Shown: piece by piece, positions 1 through 11,258 of the stretch
How the letters are laid out: each line of letters begins with the position of its first letter
Position numbering within the stretch: position 1 is the first letter of the stretch
DNA from: Symsagittifera roscoffensis
Lineage: Eukaryota; Xenacoelomorpha; Acoela; Convolutidae
Direction: 5' to 3'
DNA length: 64,000 nucleotides
Assembly: GCF_963678635.1 (NCBI RefSeq)
Contig: NC_087070.1
Location: 4,500,539-4,564,538, forward strand
The notes under the pieces: model-generated
What the model was told of the DNA's origin: nothing
Database searches by the model: none
The model's input: the letters and a program-made list of their open reading frames with translations, nothing else
Position numbers and translations under genes: made by a program

Positions 1-757
1 AATGCAAAAGCATTTGCTTCTATCAATTCTTTTAAATTGGTTTCTTAACTTCCGTACTTTTTCGTTAAATTGTTTCCCGGTGTTCAGAAACACGTATACA
101 TGTATACTGTTCTCTTGGAGGTCTTAAAAAACAAAACAATCATTTTCAACCCAGAACACTAAATATTTTTGTGCTAAATTGAGACTTAATTAATTCACGT
201 TCACTCTATTTGCGTAACTCATTATGGAAAATTGTGGAATGAACGCTAATTCCCCTTCAAATCTTTTCGCCATAATTTTCCAAAAAAAATTGAACTTAAC
301 TTTTTTCAAATTGCTGAAAAACCTCAAAAATTGTCTAAAATGGTATTTTGCAAATAGATAACCTATAAAATGTTCAAAAAATTTTTAAACAGCGTCTCCG
401 GTCAAAAAAATGTGCTTTCTGGGTTTCAATTGCTTTACACAGCACGGTAAAAATCTCAAAAACAAACTCAAGTTTTAAATTTAAGAATTTTTTAAATTGT
501 TGTTTTTCATCTTTTAAAAACTTGACACTTTCTATTTACATGTGACACAGTGATCTTTTAATTCAAAAATATATACGAAAATAGTTTCAAAATACTTTCT
601 TGATGATAGTTTGCCTTCATTGACAACTTTGTTCAAAATCAAAATTTTCGAGATTCACTCATAAGTTTTCGTTTCAGTATTATTTGCATAAATAACTGTT
701 TATCTTTTCAAGTTTTAAATTTTGCATCAATAGTTTCAAATACAGCCTTCAATCTAA
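1..757. other. non-coding AT-rich stretch
   Basis: Low-complexity AT-rich sequence with stops in all frames. I see no exon, RNA gene or clear repeat. Confidence 0.6.
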
Positions 758-1140
758 CAAGACTGGGCGTATATCAGGGCATTGCCCTGAATTTTCCGAC
801 TGCGCTTCAAGGCCAATTAAATTTTTCAATATTTCTTCAAAATAACACCCCATACGCTGATGTGAGCTACAAAACGATGCATTTAGTGTTTGCCCTGAAG
901 ATGAGACCAAAGGGCTTACCTCAACACAGTTTTGAACGCATTAATCCGCCGCCTACTTGTGATATAAGAATCATATTTGCTGCGCGTTAATTATCACAAA
1001 TTGGCCAATTAAGCAAATTACAACCTCTTCAACTTCACAAATTAGTTTTCGCGTTTGAGCTGCGGATAACTTTATTTTTTAGATGCTATAATTATTTCTG
1101 CTCAGTTACAAAGTCGAAATTTGACTGAACAAAAATAACA
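758..1140 (+). repeat. R1 dispersed repeat, diverged copy
   Basis: The R1 family recurs at least nine times in this window in both orientations. Its plus-orientation landmarks, in order, are: AAGACTGCTCGTATCAGGGC; TTCCGACTGCCTTTTAAGG; a segment near GCGCGTTAATTGTCCCAAA; and an end near CGAAAGTCGGAACAAT. Here the start motif is near 760, the CCGACTGCGCTTCAAGG-like block near 797 and the GCGCGTTAATTATCACAAA block near 985. No coding capacity is visible. The subterminal TGTTCCGACT occurs inverted at both ends, which suggests a MITE-like element of about 500 bp. The class is not established. Confidence 0.6.
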
Positions 1141-1907
1141 AATCCATGCATAAACGTTCCGTTTTCTTTGAAAGTCCGAACAATAAAATTACTATAACTG
1201 TGAAAGGTAACCGTTTTTCAATTGAAATGGAATGCAGTAACAAGTTATAGTTCAACTTTTTAATGCTTGCAGAAACGTTTCGTTTGTTGGGAAAGGTGTG
1301 AGAGTACGAGTGCATATCAAGGATCTGTGTTTATAATGGGTTGCTAAAGGGGGCAGTTTTGGATAAAACGGTAACAAATTGAAGACATAGTTTGAAGAAG
1401 AAGGAACAGAAAAAGACTAACTGGAAACGGTACAATAAGTCACATAAAACGTATCATCGAAGAAAATGGAAGCGATTGTTTCAGATTTGGTGGATTGATG
1501 TTAGAGATTGCCAAAAAGAATGAGTAATGAAAATCAACAAGAAAGGCAAATTTTTGAAAGTGTATTCCAATATTAATCTAAAATTCTAGTTTCGAAGTTC
1601 CAACAAAAAAAATTTCTGGAGAAAACAAAAAAGATTTCATGCAAAAACAAACAAGAAGGGCCGTAATTTAAAAAAACGTGCGTGAAACACCAATCCGAGA
1701 GAATAAATCGAATTACTGGCAAAAATGAAAATGGAAAAGATTTCATCGGATGATCGTGTTGGTATGTGGAAGAAGAGATGTTACTCAAAGAATTTTAAAA
1801 GTTGGGTGTTTTCTTGGAATTTTTGGAAGCTACGTCAAAAAGCATTACTATCAGAACTCTCTGGAACATTCAAATCGTTAGGATTAGATTGCGAAAATTT
1901 GGTGCTA
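1141..1907. other. non-coding stretch
   Basis: AT-rich. The short open frames here lack splice context or composition bias, and no family is recognisable. Confidence 0.5.
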
Positions 1908-2265
1908 GGGATTTTAGCAGACAGGTTTTTTAGCAGACAGAGAACAATCATAAAGTGTGATAGCTAACTTCAAACGCGGAAATTGGCGATTAGCGACTGC
2001 TTGTTCCGCTGCGCTTCAACTCAACACGAGTGTTATTTTGCGCTTAAACTTTTTTTCGCCGCTAATTTTGACTATTGTGTTTTTAAAGTTGATAGTTTTG
2101 TTGACAAACCGCGAGAAATTGTCTTAATTGGGAAAGCTTGGCCCCCGACTGAGCCTTGTTGAGTCTGTCAATCAATCACACATCACTTTATTACCTTAGT
2201 CTGCTAAAAGACTCATTTTTCACTTTTTATGCTAAAAGATTTGGCTGCTAAACGATCGGTCTCCC
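1908..2265 (+). mobile_element. foldback-like element, TTTAGCAGAC motif
   Basis: The left side carries two direct copies of TTTAGCAGAC (about 1,912 and 1,927). The right side carries the reverse complement repeatedly (GTCTGCTAAAAG, GCTAAAAGA, GCTGCTAAA, 2,199-2,255). The left limit is placed at GGG and the right limit at CCC (GGTCTCCCGAG). No convincing target-site duplication is seen, so the ends are approximate. The architecture matches the elements at 4,601, 9,235, 19,040 and 25,030, but the motif differs. Non-coding and presumably non-autonomous. Confidence 0.5.
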
Positions 2266-3067
2266 GAGTATTTACATTCAACTGATGCGTAAGAATAATT
2301 CATTTATTTTAACTTATATTATTATCATGGTTTTTATTAACAGAATTACTTTCACATTGTTTATGTGTGCTTAAAAACATCTCTGAATAATTCACCGTAA
2401 GCATGCAATTGTGTGAAATATTAGGGCAAAAACTTTTTATGGCAAATGTTAGATTGGAAAATTTTGTCGTACCGAGCTGTTAAATATACTTTGCTGCATA
2501 ATACTTGTTTTTTTTGTTGAGGATGGGACAAAACACTATTTGATTTTTGAAATGGTTTTTCATAGAATTGGGAGTTATTTATGTCGGATTATTGCAAATG
2601 AAAAATTAATCACTTGTGGTTTCTTCTGCAGATTCTACGTCCAAACTCAAGAAGTCACGAGAATTCATTTTTTTTATTATGGTAACCTTGTATCCTGATG
2701 GCCGTAATAAAGCTGTGTTAGCAACGTATGAAAAACTGTGTTAGCAACGTATGCAACGCTTTCAACAGTTTATACCATAAATTGAATTTTTCTCAAAACT
2801 TTTTATATTTGAGAAGTTTTAGGTTTGTAGTAGATTTGGTTCAGCCATACATATCGGACTGAGCAGTTCATTTTAATGATAAGCTACCACAAATCAATTT
2901 TATTTGAAAATTTTAAGGGCAATAACTTAACTTTTTATACATATCTCGACTTTACAAAATCTTTGTAGCAGCTGACATCCGCACTAGTTACCGCAGTCAG
3001 TTTATTCCTTATACACTTGAAAAACACCCTCCCTGTAATTTTGTTTTGACTTTATTAAATCTCAATT
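2266..3067. other. non-coding stretch with an 18-bp direct repeat
   Basis: CTGTGTTAGCAACGTATG occurs twice in direct orientation, at 2,713 and 2,736. Otherwise AT-rich with no exon seen. Confidence 0.5.
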
Positions 3068-3570
3068 CAACAAAACTGCTCGTATCAGCGCGAAACCCTA
3101 AACTTTGCGACTGCCTTTTAAGGTCTATGGACGAAAATTTTCAATAAAAAAAACTTGATGAAATTTTCAAAAATATGGAAATTTGCTTAACCTTTTTGTC
3201 GAAAGCATCCCCCACACGCTATATTAAGTACCAAGTAATATAGTTCGCAGATAGCAAAATACTAATTAGACCAAATAGCATGCCTGAAACTTTTTAGGAC
3301 CGATTCCTATTGTATATCCTCTTAATAATAAGCATGATACATATTGCCCGTTAATTCTACTAAAATGGCCAAACTGGCAACCTTTGAACCCCCATAACTT
3401 TACAATAATGCAAAAAATTGGTCAGGTTTGAAAAAAAGGTTTTGAGCTAAGGACAACATTATTTTTTGTTTGGTAATAAAAAATTCCATCATTAACTTCC
3501 AATTAAAATGTAGAAACTTGTCTGGAGAAAAAACCGTCCCTAGTACGAAGATTCCGTTTCGTTCCGTTCA
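3068..3570 (+). repeat. R1 dispersed repeat
   Basis: Begins with AAAACTGCTCGTATCAGCGC, followed by TTTGCGACTGCCTTTTAAGG. The CCCCACACGCTATATTAAG block lies near 3,210 and the end is near the CGAAGATTCCGTTTCGTTCC region at 3,546. Plus orientation, non-coding. Confidence 0.65.
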
Positions 3571-3929
3571 CCAAAAGTGGGAGCAAAAAAAATATTTACA
3601 ATCGTAACAAGTAGGTTTTACTTTTATTTGGACCTATTTTTTCAAACAAAATCAAAAAATTTTTCAAATCGAGAACTAATTTAGAAGAAAAAATTAACTC
3701 AAAAAAGTGATATCAGGCTTGAAAGTGTTTTTGTAAGTCTACCAATTAAATTTATATTTCACATCTCGGGCATGAAACTGAATTGGTAATAATTTTTCCC
3801 TTTTTATGGCCCATACATTCAAACGCCTACAAAGTAACATCAAAATTGGAAAAAAAATTGTGAAAATTAATTCGATTAATGTCATCAAAACTAAAAAAAA
3901 ATGACATCAAAACATTATTAAACATCATT

Positions 3930-4135
3930 AGCAAAATTATCTACAGGAATGACACTTCAATTGTCTAGAAAATTGCATCAAAACTAGAAAGAAAAACATT
4001 TGATAAATTAATTGCAGGAATCGCACTTCAAAAATTTAGAAAATTGCATCAAAACTTAGAAAAAAATGTTAGTAGGAATAATTGCACGCTTGACACTTCA
4101 AACCTCTAAAAATTGCATCAAAATAAAAAAAAATG
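3930..4135 (+). repeat. tandem repeat, ~70-bp unit, three copies
   Basis: The anchor AATTGCATCAAAA falls at 3,971, 4,042 and 4,111, giving 69-71-bp spacing. Each is preceded by GACACTTCAA-like or GCACTTCAA-like sequence. The sequence just upstream (3,840-3,930) has related CATCAAAA words. Confidence 0.6.
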
Positions 4136-4600
4136 TTTTTTTTTTGTGCTGAAGCTTTTTTTGGATAAAACATTTTATCTAATAAAACTTCTAGAATGAA
4201 CTTCTAATTTTATACTTTTTGCATCCAAAATATCATTTTCGACATTGAAAAATGCTACTATCAAAGTTCTCATTGTTTTAGTTTTTATGAGAAGAATTTT
4301 TAATGCGTGAAGGTCATACTGTGATACAGAGGTTTGAAGAAGTAACCGACTGATTTTACAACCGCATCACTTGAAAGGCTACCAATTTGACAAATTCACC
4401 CATGTGGCGGCACCCCTGCCGGAGAATCAAATTGCGTTTTGCCAGATTGTATGGTCATTTAATTTTATGCTTTAAATGCTTTTAGAAGTTGTCTAACATT
4501 CTCTTAGAATTTCTCATCCGAAGTAAAATCAAAGACATGCATTGTGTTGCGGTACCTAAACACATTAATAAAATCTTCGTAATCGAATAGATATACATTA

Positions 4601-4897
4601 GGGCGCTCAACAGTACCGAATAACAACAGTGTCGAATTTGAAAAATTGTTTAACAGTGCCAAAAATTGATGATTTTCATTTTCGGCACTTTTATACTGCT
4701 CTCAGAGGGGAGTTCAACAGTGCCGAAGTACAACAGTGCCGAAGTACAACAGTGCCGAAATTAAACTTTTGTTGAACAGTGCCGAAAAAAAGTTGTTCAT
4801 CAGTGCCAAAAATAAAATTGTTGTTGAACAGTGCCGAAAATCACTTTTTTGGCACTGTTGAAAACTTTTTGTATTTTCGGCACTGTTGTACTGCCCC
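4601..4897 (+). mobile_element. foldback-like element, ACAACAGTGCCGAA motif
   Basis: The motif AACAGTGCCGAA, or near variants, is repeated about ten times across 300 bp: direct in the left and central parts, reverse-complemented at 4,678-4,688 and 4,852-4,893. The outer ends are GGGCGCTCAACAG on the left and CTGTTGTACTGCCC on the right, so the termini are inverted GGGC...GCCC. No clean target-site duplication is visible. Non-coding. The apparent minus-strand frame of 65 codons here is a by-product of the repeat. Confidence 0.65.
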
Positions 4898-5724
4898 AAT
4901 AGACATCTCATATTGCAAGAGTACTGTATGATAATATCAAATTTTGCGAATTAGGGCCAAATCATGAAAAAAAGAAGACCTTTTCAGAATATGGTTCAAA
5001 GTGACGCATAGTTTTGTGATGATAACTTCCTGTGACCATAATCACATGATTTTAATGAGTAGTAAAAATTTCTTATAAACCAATTGATAAAACTAGAAAA
5101 AATTACGACGAGCGCCCATTTTGGCACTAAGTTTCTCGCTATATCTTTTTATTAAAAAAAAAAACAATTAAAAGTTTACAGCCCAGAACGAAAGCGTGTC
5201 TATTTTGGGAGCGAAATGAACAGGCGATCAAGTCGACTCTCAAAAATGAAATCAGGCCGCCCTGAAAGCTTTAGGTTTAGCTTCAATTTCGAAAACGGAA
5301 AACTTATTCTTGGACAAATATACTCTATTGCGGTTCGCACTGACAAAGCATTTGAATAGTAATAGCGTATCGTTTTTGTTCTTAATGACGCGTCCCAAGA
5401 GAAAAAAAACAATAAAGTAAAAAGTAGCGTTTTGAGAAGGATGGAAATTAGAAATTTACTATTTACTCGCTACTACCATTGGGTGGTTTTATCCTCATCA
5501 ATCGGAGGCTGAGAGCAAAATGAACTAATTGCTATCAAAAAAAACAATGGTTCATTTTCAATGGATACTTTTTTTCATTGCTTTTTATGGGAGAAGACGA
5601 AAATCGATGAAAATAACTGTGATTAATTTCTGCAAGTTGAGTACACAGACATTTTAAGGGATTGAAAAATATCTCGACCATTTTATTGCAAATTTTCTGA
5701 AAAACGCTTTTATGAATCTGACTC
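4898..5724. other. non-coding stretch
   Basis: AT-rich. Short frames at 5,200-5,412 and 5,535-5,765 show no splice context or family resemblance. Confidence 0.5.
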
Positions 5725-5835
5725 TCCTTCCTCAGGGATTCGACCCCCTGACTACCCAAAGCCATATTATACTAGCTTTCAGGAGGAGAGCGCGCCAAAA
5801 AACCGCAGTTTTCAAGGTCAAAATTGTCCAAAAGA
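5725..5835 (+). repeat. fragment of hAT-like MITE (CAGGGGCGGAT family)
   Basis: Shares the internal block CAGGGATTCGACCCCCTG and the GGAGAGCGCGCCAAA block with the fuller copies at 10,956, 26,870 and 41,586. Both terminal repeats are missing, so this is a relic. Confidence 0.6.
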
Positions 5836-7332
5836 TGCCTACCCGCTTCTAAGAAAAGTAAAAAAAAAAATTTACATGGAATTTTTATGGCCTAAAATTT
5901 TAACAATATTATCGATTCCCATGTTGACTTCAGACAACAAAATGGAATATAAAACATCGATTATAAGCCATGGTTCTATAAATTTAAAACTGATTATAAA
6001 CCATTTGAAATCAATAATTTATATGTTGCGAAACTACTTATGTCACAGTTTTTGCTTAAACTTAAAATCTCCAAGGTTCAGTGACTATTTCCGAGTATCA
6101 AATATAAGAAGACTTCTCATATCAGAGTGAGGATCTGAATCACACGACAGCCGCCAAGCGCTTTTTTTAAAAAGTTTTCAATCGAATTTTTGATTAATTT
6201 TTAACTAATTAACTTCATGTATAATCAACAAAATTTCAAAAAAATTGAAATTTCAAAAAACTTCATTTAAACGAAATTGTTTTTACCACCTGAAAAGTAC
6301 TAAAGTCCTCGTCTCTAAAAGTTTAAATATATATATATTTTTTGTCTGTGATCAATTTTGTAACGTTTTTGGGTTACTACACTTAAACTGATCTCTAGAA
6401 AATCCAAGTTTCCTGAGTTAAAAAACTTTAAAAATTGCAAAGGGGGGTTAATTGAATTGAAGATGACGTTTAAGGAACACGTCCCAGTGGAATTTCGACT
6501 TAAATTTGTGGATTTCTTGCAAATCATCAGTGAAAACTCCCCCCTTTGTATTCCGGAGGTGTACAGATTAAAAACCTCCAGCAAATTCGAAGGTTGATGA
6601 TAATTAAATGAACCCAATTGATAATTTCAAATTCTTAAAAAACTTGCCTTTCAATATCAAAAACTCTCTAATTTATTTGTTTTATACTGCTTTGAGTACT
6701 GCAGTCTAGTTGCTTCATTTTCTACTTTTTATAGCATTTTTTTAATTCTTCATCAAGATTACTTATTTTGAGTGAAGTCAAAACATTTCTCGCAAAAGTA
6801 CTTAGCCAAATGAAACAAATGCGCTACTTTTTTTTTGTTCAGGGATCTAAGTCTGTTTAGGTCTATTGTGACCTGCTATTTGGCAATGTTTACCTCTGAA
6901 ATTTTGCGCGTTTTCATATTACAACCAAGTTCGGCTCAACATACTAGTCACATATTCTGGAGCTGAATTGAAAAATCTAAGTGGTATTTCTTTTGTAATT
7001 CGGCACTTAAACTGTTTTAATAGTCTCAGTGATGGAAGCTTATGGCTATATTTCAAAGATACATTCATACATTCCCCTTGAAAAAAATCATTCTGGAGTC
7101 ATGAAAAAATATGCCCTCTGTTGGACTCAGATAAAAGCAGACAATTTGTCGATTTCTTTCTTACCTTTCACTAATTTCCTTCCATGGAGCCTGAAAGGTA
7201 TAAATCAAAAATACCGTTTTCAAGTGAAAAATGACGTAGTTTTTGAGAGTTTCAATTTTGATTTTGTCTACAACTTGTTTTTAACAAGCATTTGAAGAGT
7301 CACTCGACAAGCTAAACGCCTTTGACGGTCTT
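5836..7332. other. non-coding stretch with one possible micro-exon
   Basis: Mostly AT-rich. On the minus strand, a 26-nt segment (7,165-7,190) lies between a pyrimidine-rich acceptor (ATACCTTTCAG) and a good donor (AAAG|GTAAGAAA). This could be a micro-exon or chance. Nothing else is supported. Confidence 0.4.
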
Positions 7333-7362
7333 CCCAAGTGTATATGTTTGCATATACTTGGA
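7333..7362. repeat. near-perfect hairpin
   Basis: CCAAGTGTATATG and CATATACTTGG form inverted arms around a 4-nt loop. No U-tract or gene context indicates a function. Confidence 0.6.
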
Positions 7363-8370
7363 AACTAATTTATTAAAAAATAAGCGATTATAATTTTAAT
7401 ATTGTCAATGTGAGAAGCTAATTAAAGAATCAAAGCAAAATAACTGAATTTCAAAGCCAACCTTATAAACAGTGTTTATAACCAAAGACAGTAATAATAG
7501 AGTTTAGAATGGCTTTCACATCTCACAGAAAAATTGCACTTTCAAAAAATGCCCGAGCTGAACGCCAGCTCTGAAGCAGTGATGTGTTTTATGCAGTTAT
7601 TTTGGAACAAAGCTAACATCTTCCCACAAAGCAGTTTGCAGGGGTCTGACGGAGTTTAACTTGAATAGAATTAATAGCTTTTTTTGTGGTTTTTAGCTAG
7701 ACGGAACATCTATTCCCATAAACAAAATTGAGTTTTTAGCATGCAAGAAAACTTAGAAATGTACGAGGACTCATCATCAAACCTTTTTTGAGTTCAAAAA
7801 ATCATCAAATAATTTTTGATTTTGAGCATTTGGACTACGCTATTTCCAATGAATTTTATTTCGACTCTTCAGATAGTTTGCAAACTGAACGTTCTTTGAA
7901 ACAAACAAGTCGCAAATACTTATTTCAGTATTTAAAAAGCGGATCAGTATATTAAACATGCATGTGCAAAAGTTTCATTGAATTTACCCGATGGCGCTAC
8001 TTGCAATTAAACTCAACAAAAAATCAAAAATTAACTAGAAAAGTTTTTGTCAAAAATTTTGCACTCAGGATTGTCCATTGTTACATCAATTCTTTTTTCC
8101 AACACTACATGTATTTATCGGGGCTTCAATTTTGCTTCAAAAAACGTTTTTTTTTCATCAAAATTAGAAATTTTGCGGGAGCCAAAAATTATCATTTGCT
8201 ATGTAACTAAAATAAGGTATGCCAAATTGTATTCAGAAAAGCTTAAAGATTTTGAAAACTTTTTCTACAATGAGTCAAATAAAAAATCAAGGTGTTTTTC
8301 AAGGTGTCCTAATTTATTGAAAACAAAATTAATCGAAATTTGAAACATTGGCAATGGGCAACAAAAGTAG
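7363..8370. other. non-coding stretch
   Basis: AT-rich. Overlapping frames at 7,962-8,343 look like random open frames and I see no family motif. Confidence 0.45.
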
Positions 8371-8795
8371 CCAGTTGCACCATAAGTCAAACCTGTTTTA
8401 ACGAATAACTAAAAGCGTAGAATGTTTTCTTGATTGTTTTGGGTTACAGCTAAATCTTAAAGAAAATTCAACAGTCGCAACATAAATGAAATCTGATTTA
8501 ACGAATAACTTTAAAATAGTTTTTGAAAAAGCGTAGAATATTTTCTTGATTGTTTTGGGTTACAGTTAAATCTTAGAAAAAAATTGAACAGTTGCAACAT
8601 AAATGAAATCTGATTTAACGAATCACTTCAGAACACTTTCAGAAAAACGTGGAATTTTTCTTGATTGTTTTGTGCTAAAATTAATTTGGAAAAAAAATTC
8701 AACAGTTGCAACATGATTTAACAACCTGATTTAACTAATCACTTTAAAACACTTTAAAAAACGTGGCAATTTTCTTGAAATTTTGAGCTAAAAAT
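8371..8795 (+). repeat. tandem repeat, ~115-bp unit, about four copies
   Basis: The anchor TGATTGTTTTGGGTTACAG, or close variants, starts at 8,431, 8,547 and 8,662, a spacing of 115-116 bp. The shared word AAATCTGATTTAACGAAT precedes it in the middle copies. The last copy is diverged. It passes directly into the next array. Confidence 0.75.
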
Positions 8796-8799
8796 AACT

Positions 8800-9600
8800 C
8801 AATAGAAAACTTCAAAAGCCAACCAAAGTTCAACTTCGTTGTATGTTTCAGTTAACTAGCTTAATAATTGACCAATTATGGAGCAATTAAATTTCTTAAT
8901 TCTTCTTAACTCAAACTTCTTAACAGTCTCAATAAAAAATTTCAACAGCCGACCAAAGTTCAACTTCCTTGTATGTATCAGTTGACTAGCTTAATAATTG
9001 ACCAATTATAAAGCAATTAAACTTCTTAGTTCTTCTTAACTCAAACTTCTTAACAGCCTCAATAGAAAATTTCTACAGCCGACCAAATTTCAACTTCCTT
9101 TTATGTTTCAGTTGACCATCTTAATAATTGACCAATTATAAAGCAATTAAACTTCTTTTTTCTTCTTAACTCAAACTTCTTAACAGCCTCAATAGAAAAT
9201 TTCAACAGCCGACCAAAAATCAACTTCCTTGTTTGGGGACCGACTTTTTACCAGAAAAGTTATAATAAGGACCTTTTACCAGACTAGATAAACAAATTTG
9301 ATTGACAGATGCAATGACGCCGTTTAGTCTGGTTAGAGACAAAGATTTCAACAAAGTTCTCATCAAAGTTTTGTTTGTTCTAGCCGCTTCCTTTTCAAAT
9401 GTTCACCTAATTTTAACTTATACTAATTTAGTTATTGCATTGTGGTCTGGTAAAAGGTCGGTCTGGTAAAAGACTTAGCCCCTCCTTGTATGTTTCAGTT
9501 GACTAGCTTAATAATTGACGAATTTTAAAGCAATTTAACTTCTTAATTCTTCTTGAATCAAATAAACTCCTCAAACTTCTCAATTTAAAAACTTAACAAC
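8800..9600 (+). repeat. tandem repeat, 130-bp unit, about five copies, interrupted
   Basis: ACCAATTAT anchors fall at 8,871, 9,001 and 9,131, exactly 130 bp apart. The next anchor falls at 9,518, which is 130 + 257 bp further on. The extra 257 bp is the inserted element at 9,235-9,482 (248 bp) plus a 9-bp target-site duplication. The array therefore predates the insertion and records the empty site. Confidence 0.85.
9235..9482 (+). mobile_element. foldback/MULE-like element with 9-bp TSD
   Basis: A 248-bp insertion inside the 130-bp tandem array. The left end is GGGGACCGACTTTTTACCAG. The right end reads, in reverse complement, GGGGCTAAGTCTTTTACCAG. The motif TTTTACCAGAC is repeated at each end. 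Flanks are TCCTTGTTT (9,226-9,234) and TCCTTGTAT (9,483-9,491), 8 of 9 identical, and the undisturbed neighbouring unit reads TCCTTGTAT. A 9-bp duplication fits the Mutator or foldback type. No transposase frame is present, so it is non-autonomous. Confidence 0.85.
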
Positions 9601-9631
9601 GCTTTTTAGAGTATTTTTTGCAGATATATTC

Positions 9632-9700
9632 TCAAACAAGACTGCTAGTATCAGCGGAAAGCCCTAAAGGTTTGAATGCCATTTGATTTCGTAAATTACA
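9632..9700 (+). repeat. R1 fragment
   Basis: AAGACTGCTAGTATCAGCGG followed by CCCTAAAGG resembles the R1 start. The body of the repeat is not recognisable after this. Confidence 0.4.
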
Positions 9701-9949
9701 TGTGCGGGATAACTCCCCGCGTTTAAATTATAAAACATGCATTTTGCACAGACTTAGACCGACTCGTATAAAAGGAGTAGTTTAACAGAATTGTTGCAGG
9801 TTTCTGTAGTTGTGTGGATACCCGGCTGGGCCCATGCAGATCAAAAATCAATCGCCCGAGGAACCAAAGTTTTGTTAATTTGGCTTAAATAAAAAAAACC
9901 ACCTCGCCGAGCCTATATATTCCTCATTTTCTTCAAAAATTGGAACAAT

Positions 9950-10625
9950 GAAGTCAATTAGATGATACCTATCCGAAAAATAGTTTCTTTGCTAAGTTTT
10001 GTAGAAACTAAATTTATCCAATTTGAAAACTGCGCCAAAAAATTGGTAGTGGAATAAAGTTTAGTGGTAACATTTTTTTAAAAATTTTGGTAGCTCAGTT
10101 ATAAAATCTGTTCAAGCAGCGCTCGAATAATTCAAATTACAAGAGAGTTCAATTTTTATTTATAAAAATGCTTTCCCGCAAGATTCTGACTCTCGTACTG
10201 CCCTAAAGGTCCCTTTTTGGTCCTATTTTACGGTATCTACTTTCATTTGAGCACACTCAAAAGTTGACTTCGAGACAAATCAAATTTGCAGAAAAAGCAA
10301 AAAAAGCAAAGTTTGTAAATAAAAAATATATATTTTCCAAATCCAGTCTAGCTAAGTCCTTGATAAACGATAGTACATGATTTTGTAGTGAAAACACATT
10401 CAAATTACAAAATATGCCCCAAAATTGATAGTTGGATCAGAAGACAACACTTTGAAAATAGTCAAAACGAATGGCGTAAGTAAAAGTAGATCGGAAATTT
10501 TTTTTTACAAAATTGTCCTCACGCAGAAAACTGACCCACTTGCTGCACAAACGATTCCAATTCTATTCCAATTTTATGAGATCTACTTTAATTTGACGGC
10601 CTTTAAAATTTTTCGATATGAGTAG
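9950..10625 (+). repeat. two diverged copies of a ~380-bp repeat
   Basis: GCGCCAAAAAATTGGTAGTGG near 10,032 corresponds to GCCCCAAAATTGATAGTTGG near 10,416. The TCTGACTCTCGTACTGCCC...ATCTACTTTCATTTGA region near 10,185-10,250 corresponds to CTGACCCACTTGCTGCAC...ATCTACTTTAATTTGA near 10,530-10,597. Their similarity argues against reading the GTAAGTA at 10,475 as a real donor of a plus-strand exon. Confidence 0.45.
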
Positions 10626-10955
10626 TTGGCCTTTATATAAAATAAACTTGCTAGGAAAGCGCAAAAAAGGGACCTTTTAGAAATCAGTTTTTCCAAAATA
10701 TAGTCTAATTAGGGTGCGCTAATTCATTTTAATAGAGCAGTGAAAAATTATATTGCACTTTTTCTTAATTGGCGGCTCTTTTTTTCATAGCAATTTAACT
10801 GCAATAAAACCTCGCCTATCGAATTGATTTACGATTTGTCCACAAAATTGATATATGCTTGAAGATGGAATATTTAATCTACGCTGGTATGTTGCTGGCC
10901 CAGAGAAGACAGGGTATAAAATGAGACAGAGCGAACAGTGAAAAGGGCATGAAAC

Positions 10956-11258
10956 CGGGGGCGGATTAGAGCGGGAAGCGGACGCCCCCTTCTCAGGGAT
11001 TCGACCCCCTGCCGACCCAAAGGGTCCCCCTTTGTACTATTTTGAGATATCCATTTTTGGCTGACGGAACCTAAAAATTTGCTAAAGACGCCTTCGGCGC
11101 GAATATATACTAATTTTGAGGGGGAGCGCGCGCCGAAGAAATGCGATTTCTTAGTCAACATTTTTCAAAAAGTGTCTCAAAATTCCTTTTTTACCCTGTT
11201 TTTCCAAAATTTTGAAAGCGGTGCCCCCCCCCTCGAGGAAATCCTAGATCCGCCCCTG
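10956..11258 (+). mobile_element. hAT-like MITE (CAGGGGCGGAT family)
   Basis: About 303 bp. The left terminus CGGGGGCGGATTAGA and the right terminus CTAGATCCGCCCCTG are inverted repeats. Flanks CATGAAAC and CATGAATT agree at 6 of 8 positions, which is consistent with a decayed 8-bp duplication. The internal CAGGGATTCGACCCCCTG and CCCAAAGGGTCC blocks are shared with the copies at 26,870 and 41,586. Non-autonomous: no transposase frame. Confidence 0.8.

Noticed and set aside
10425-10625. WD-repeat-like peptide (GSEDNTLKIVKTNG) followed by a GTAAGTA donor
   Set aside because: The sequence belongs to a diverged two-copy repeat (9,950-10,625) whose other copy lacks the open frame and the donor.
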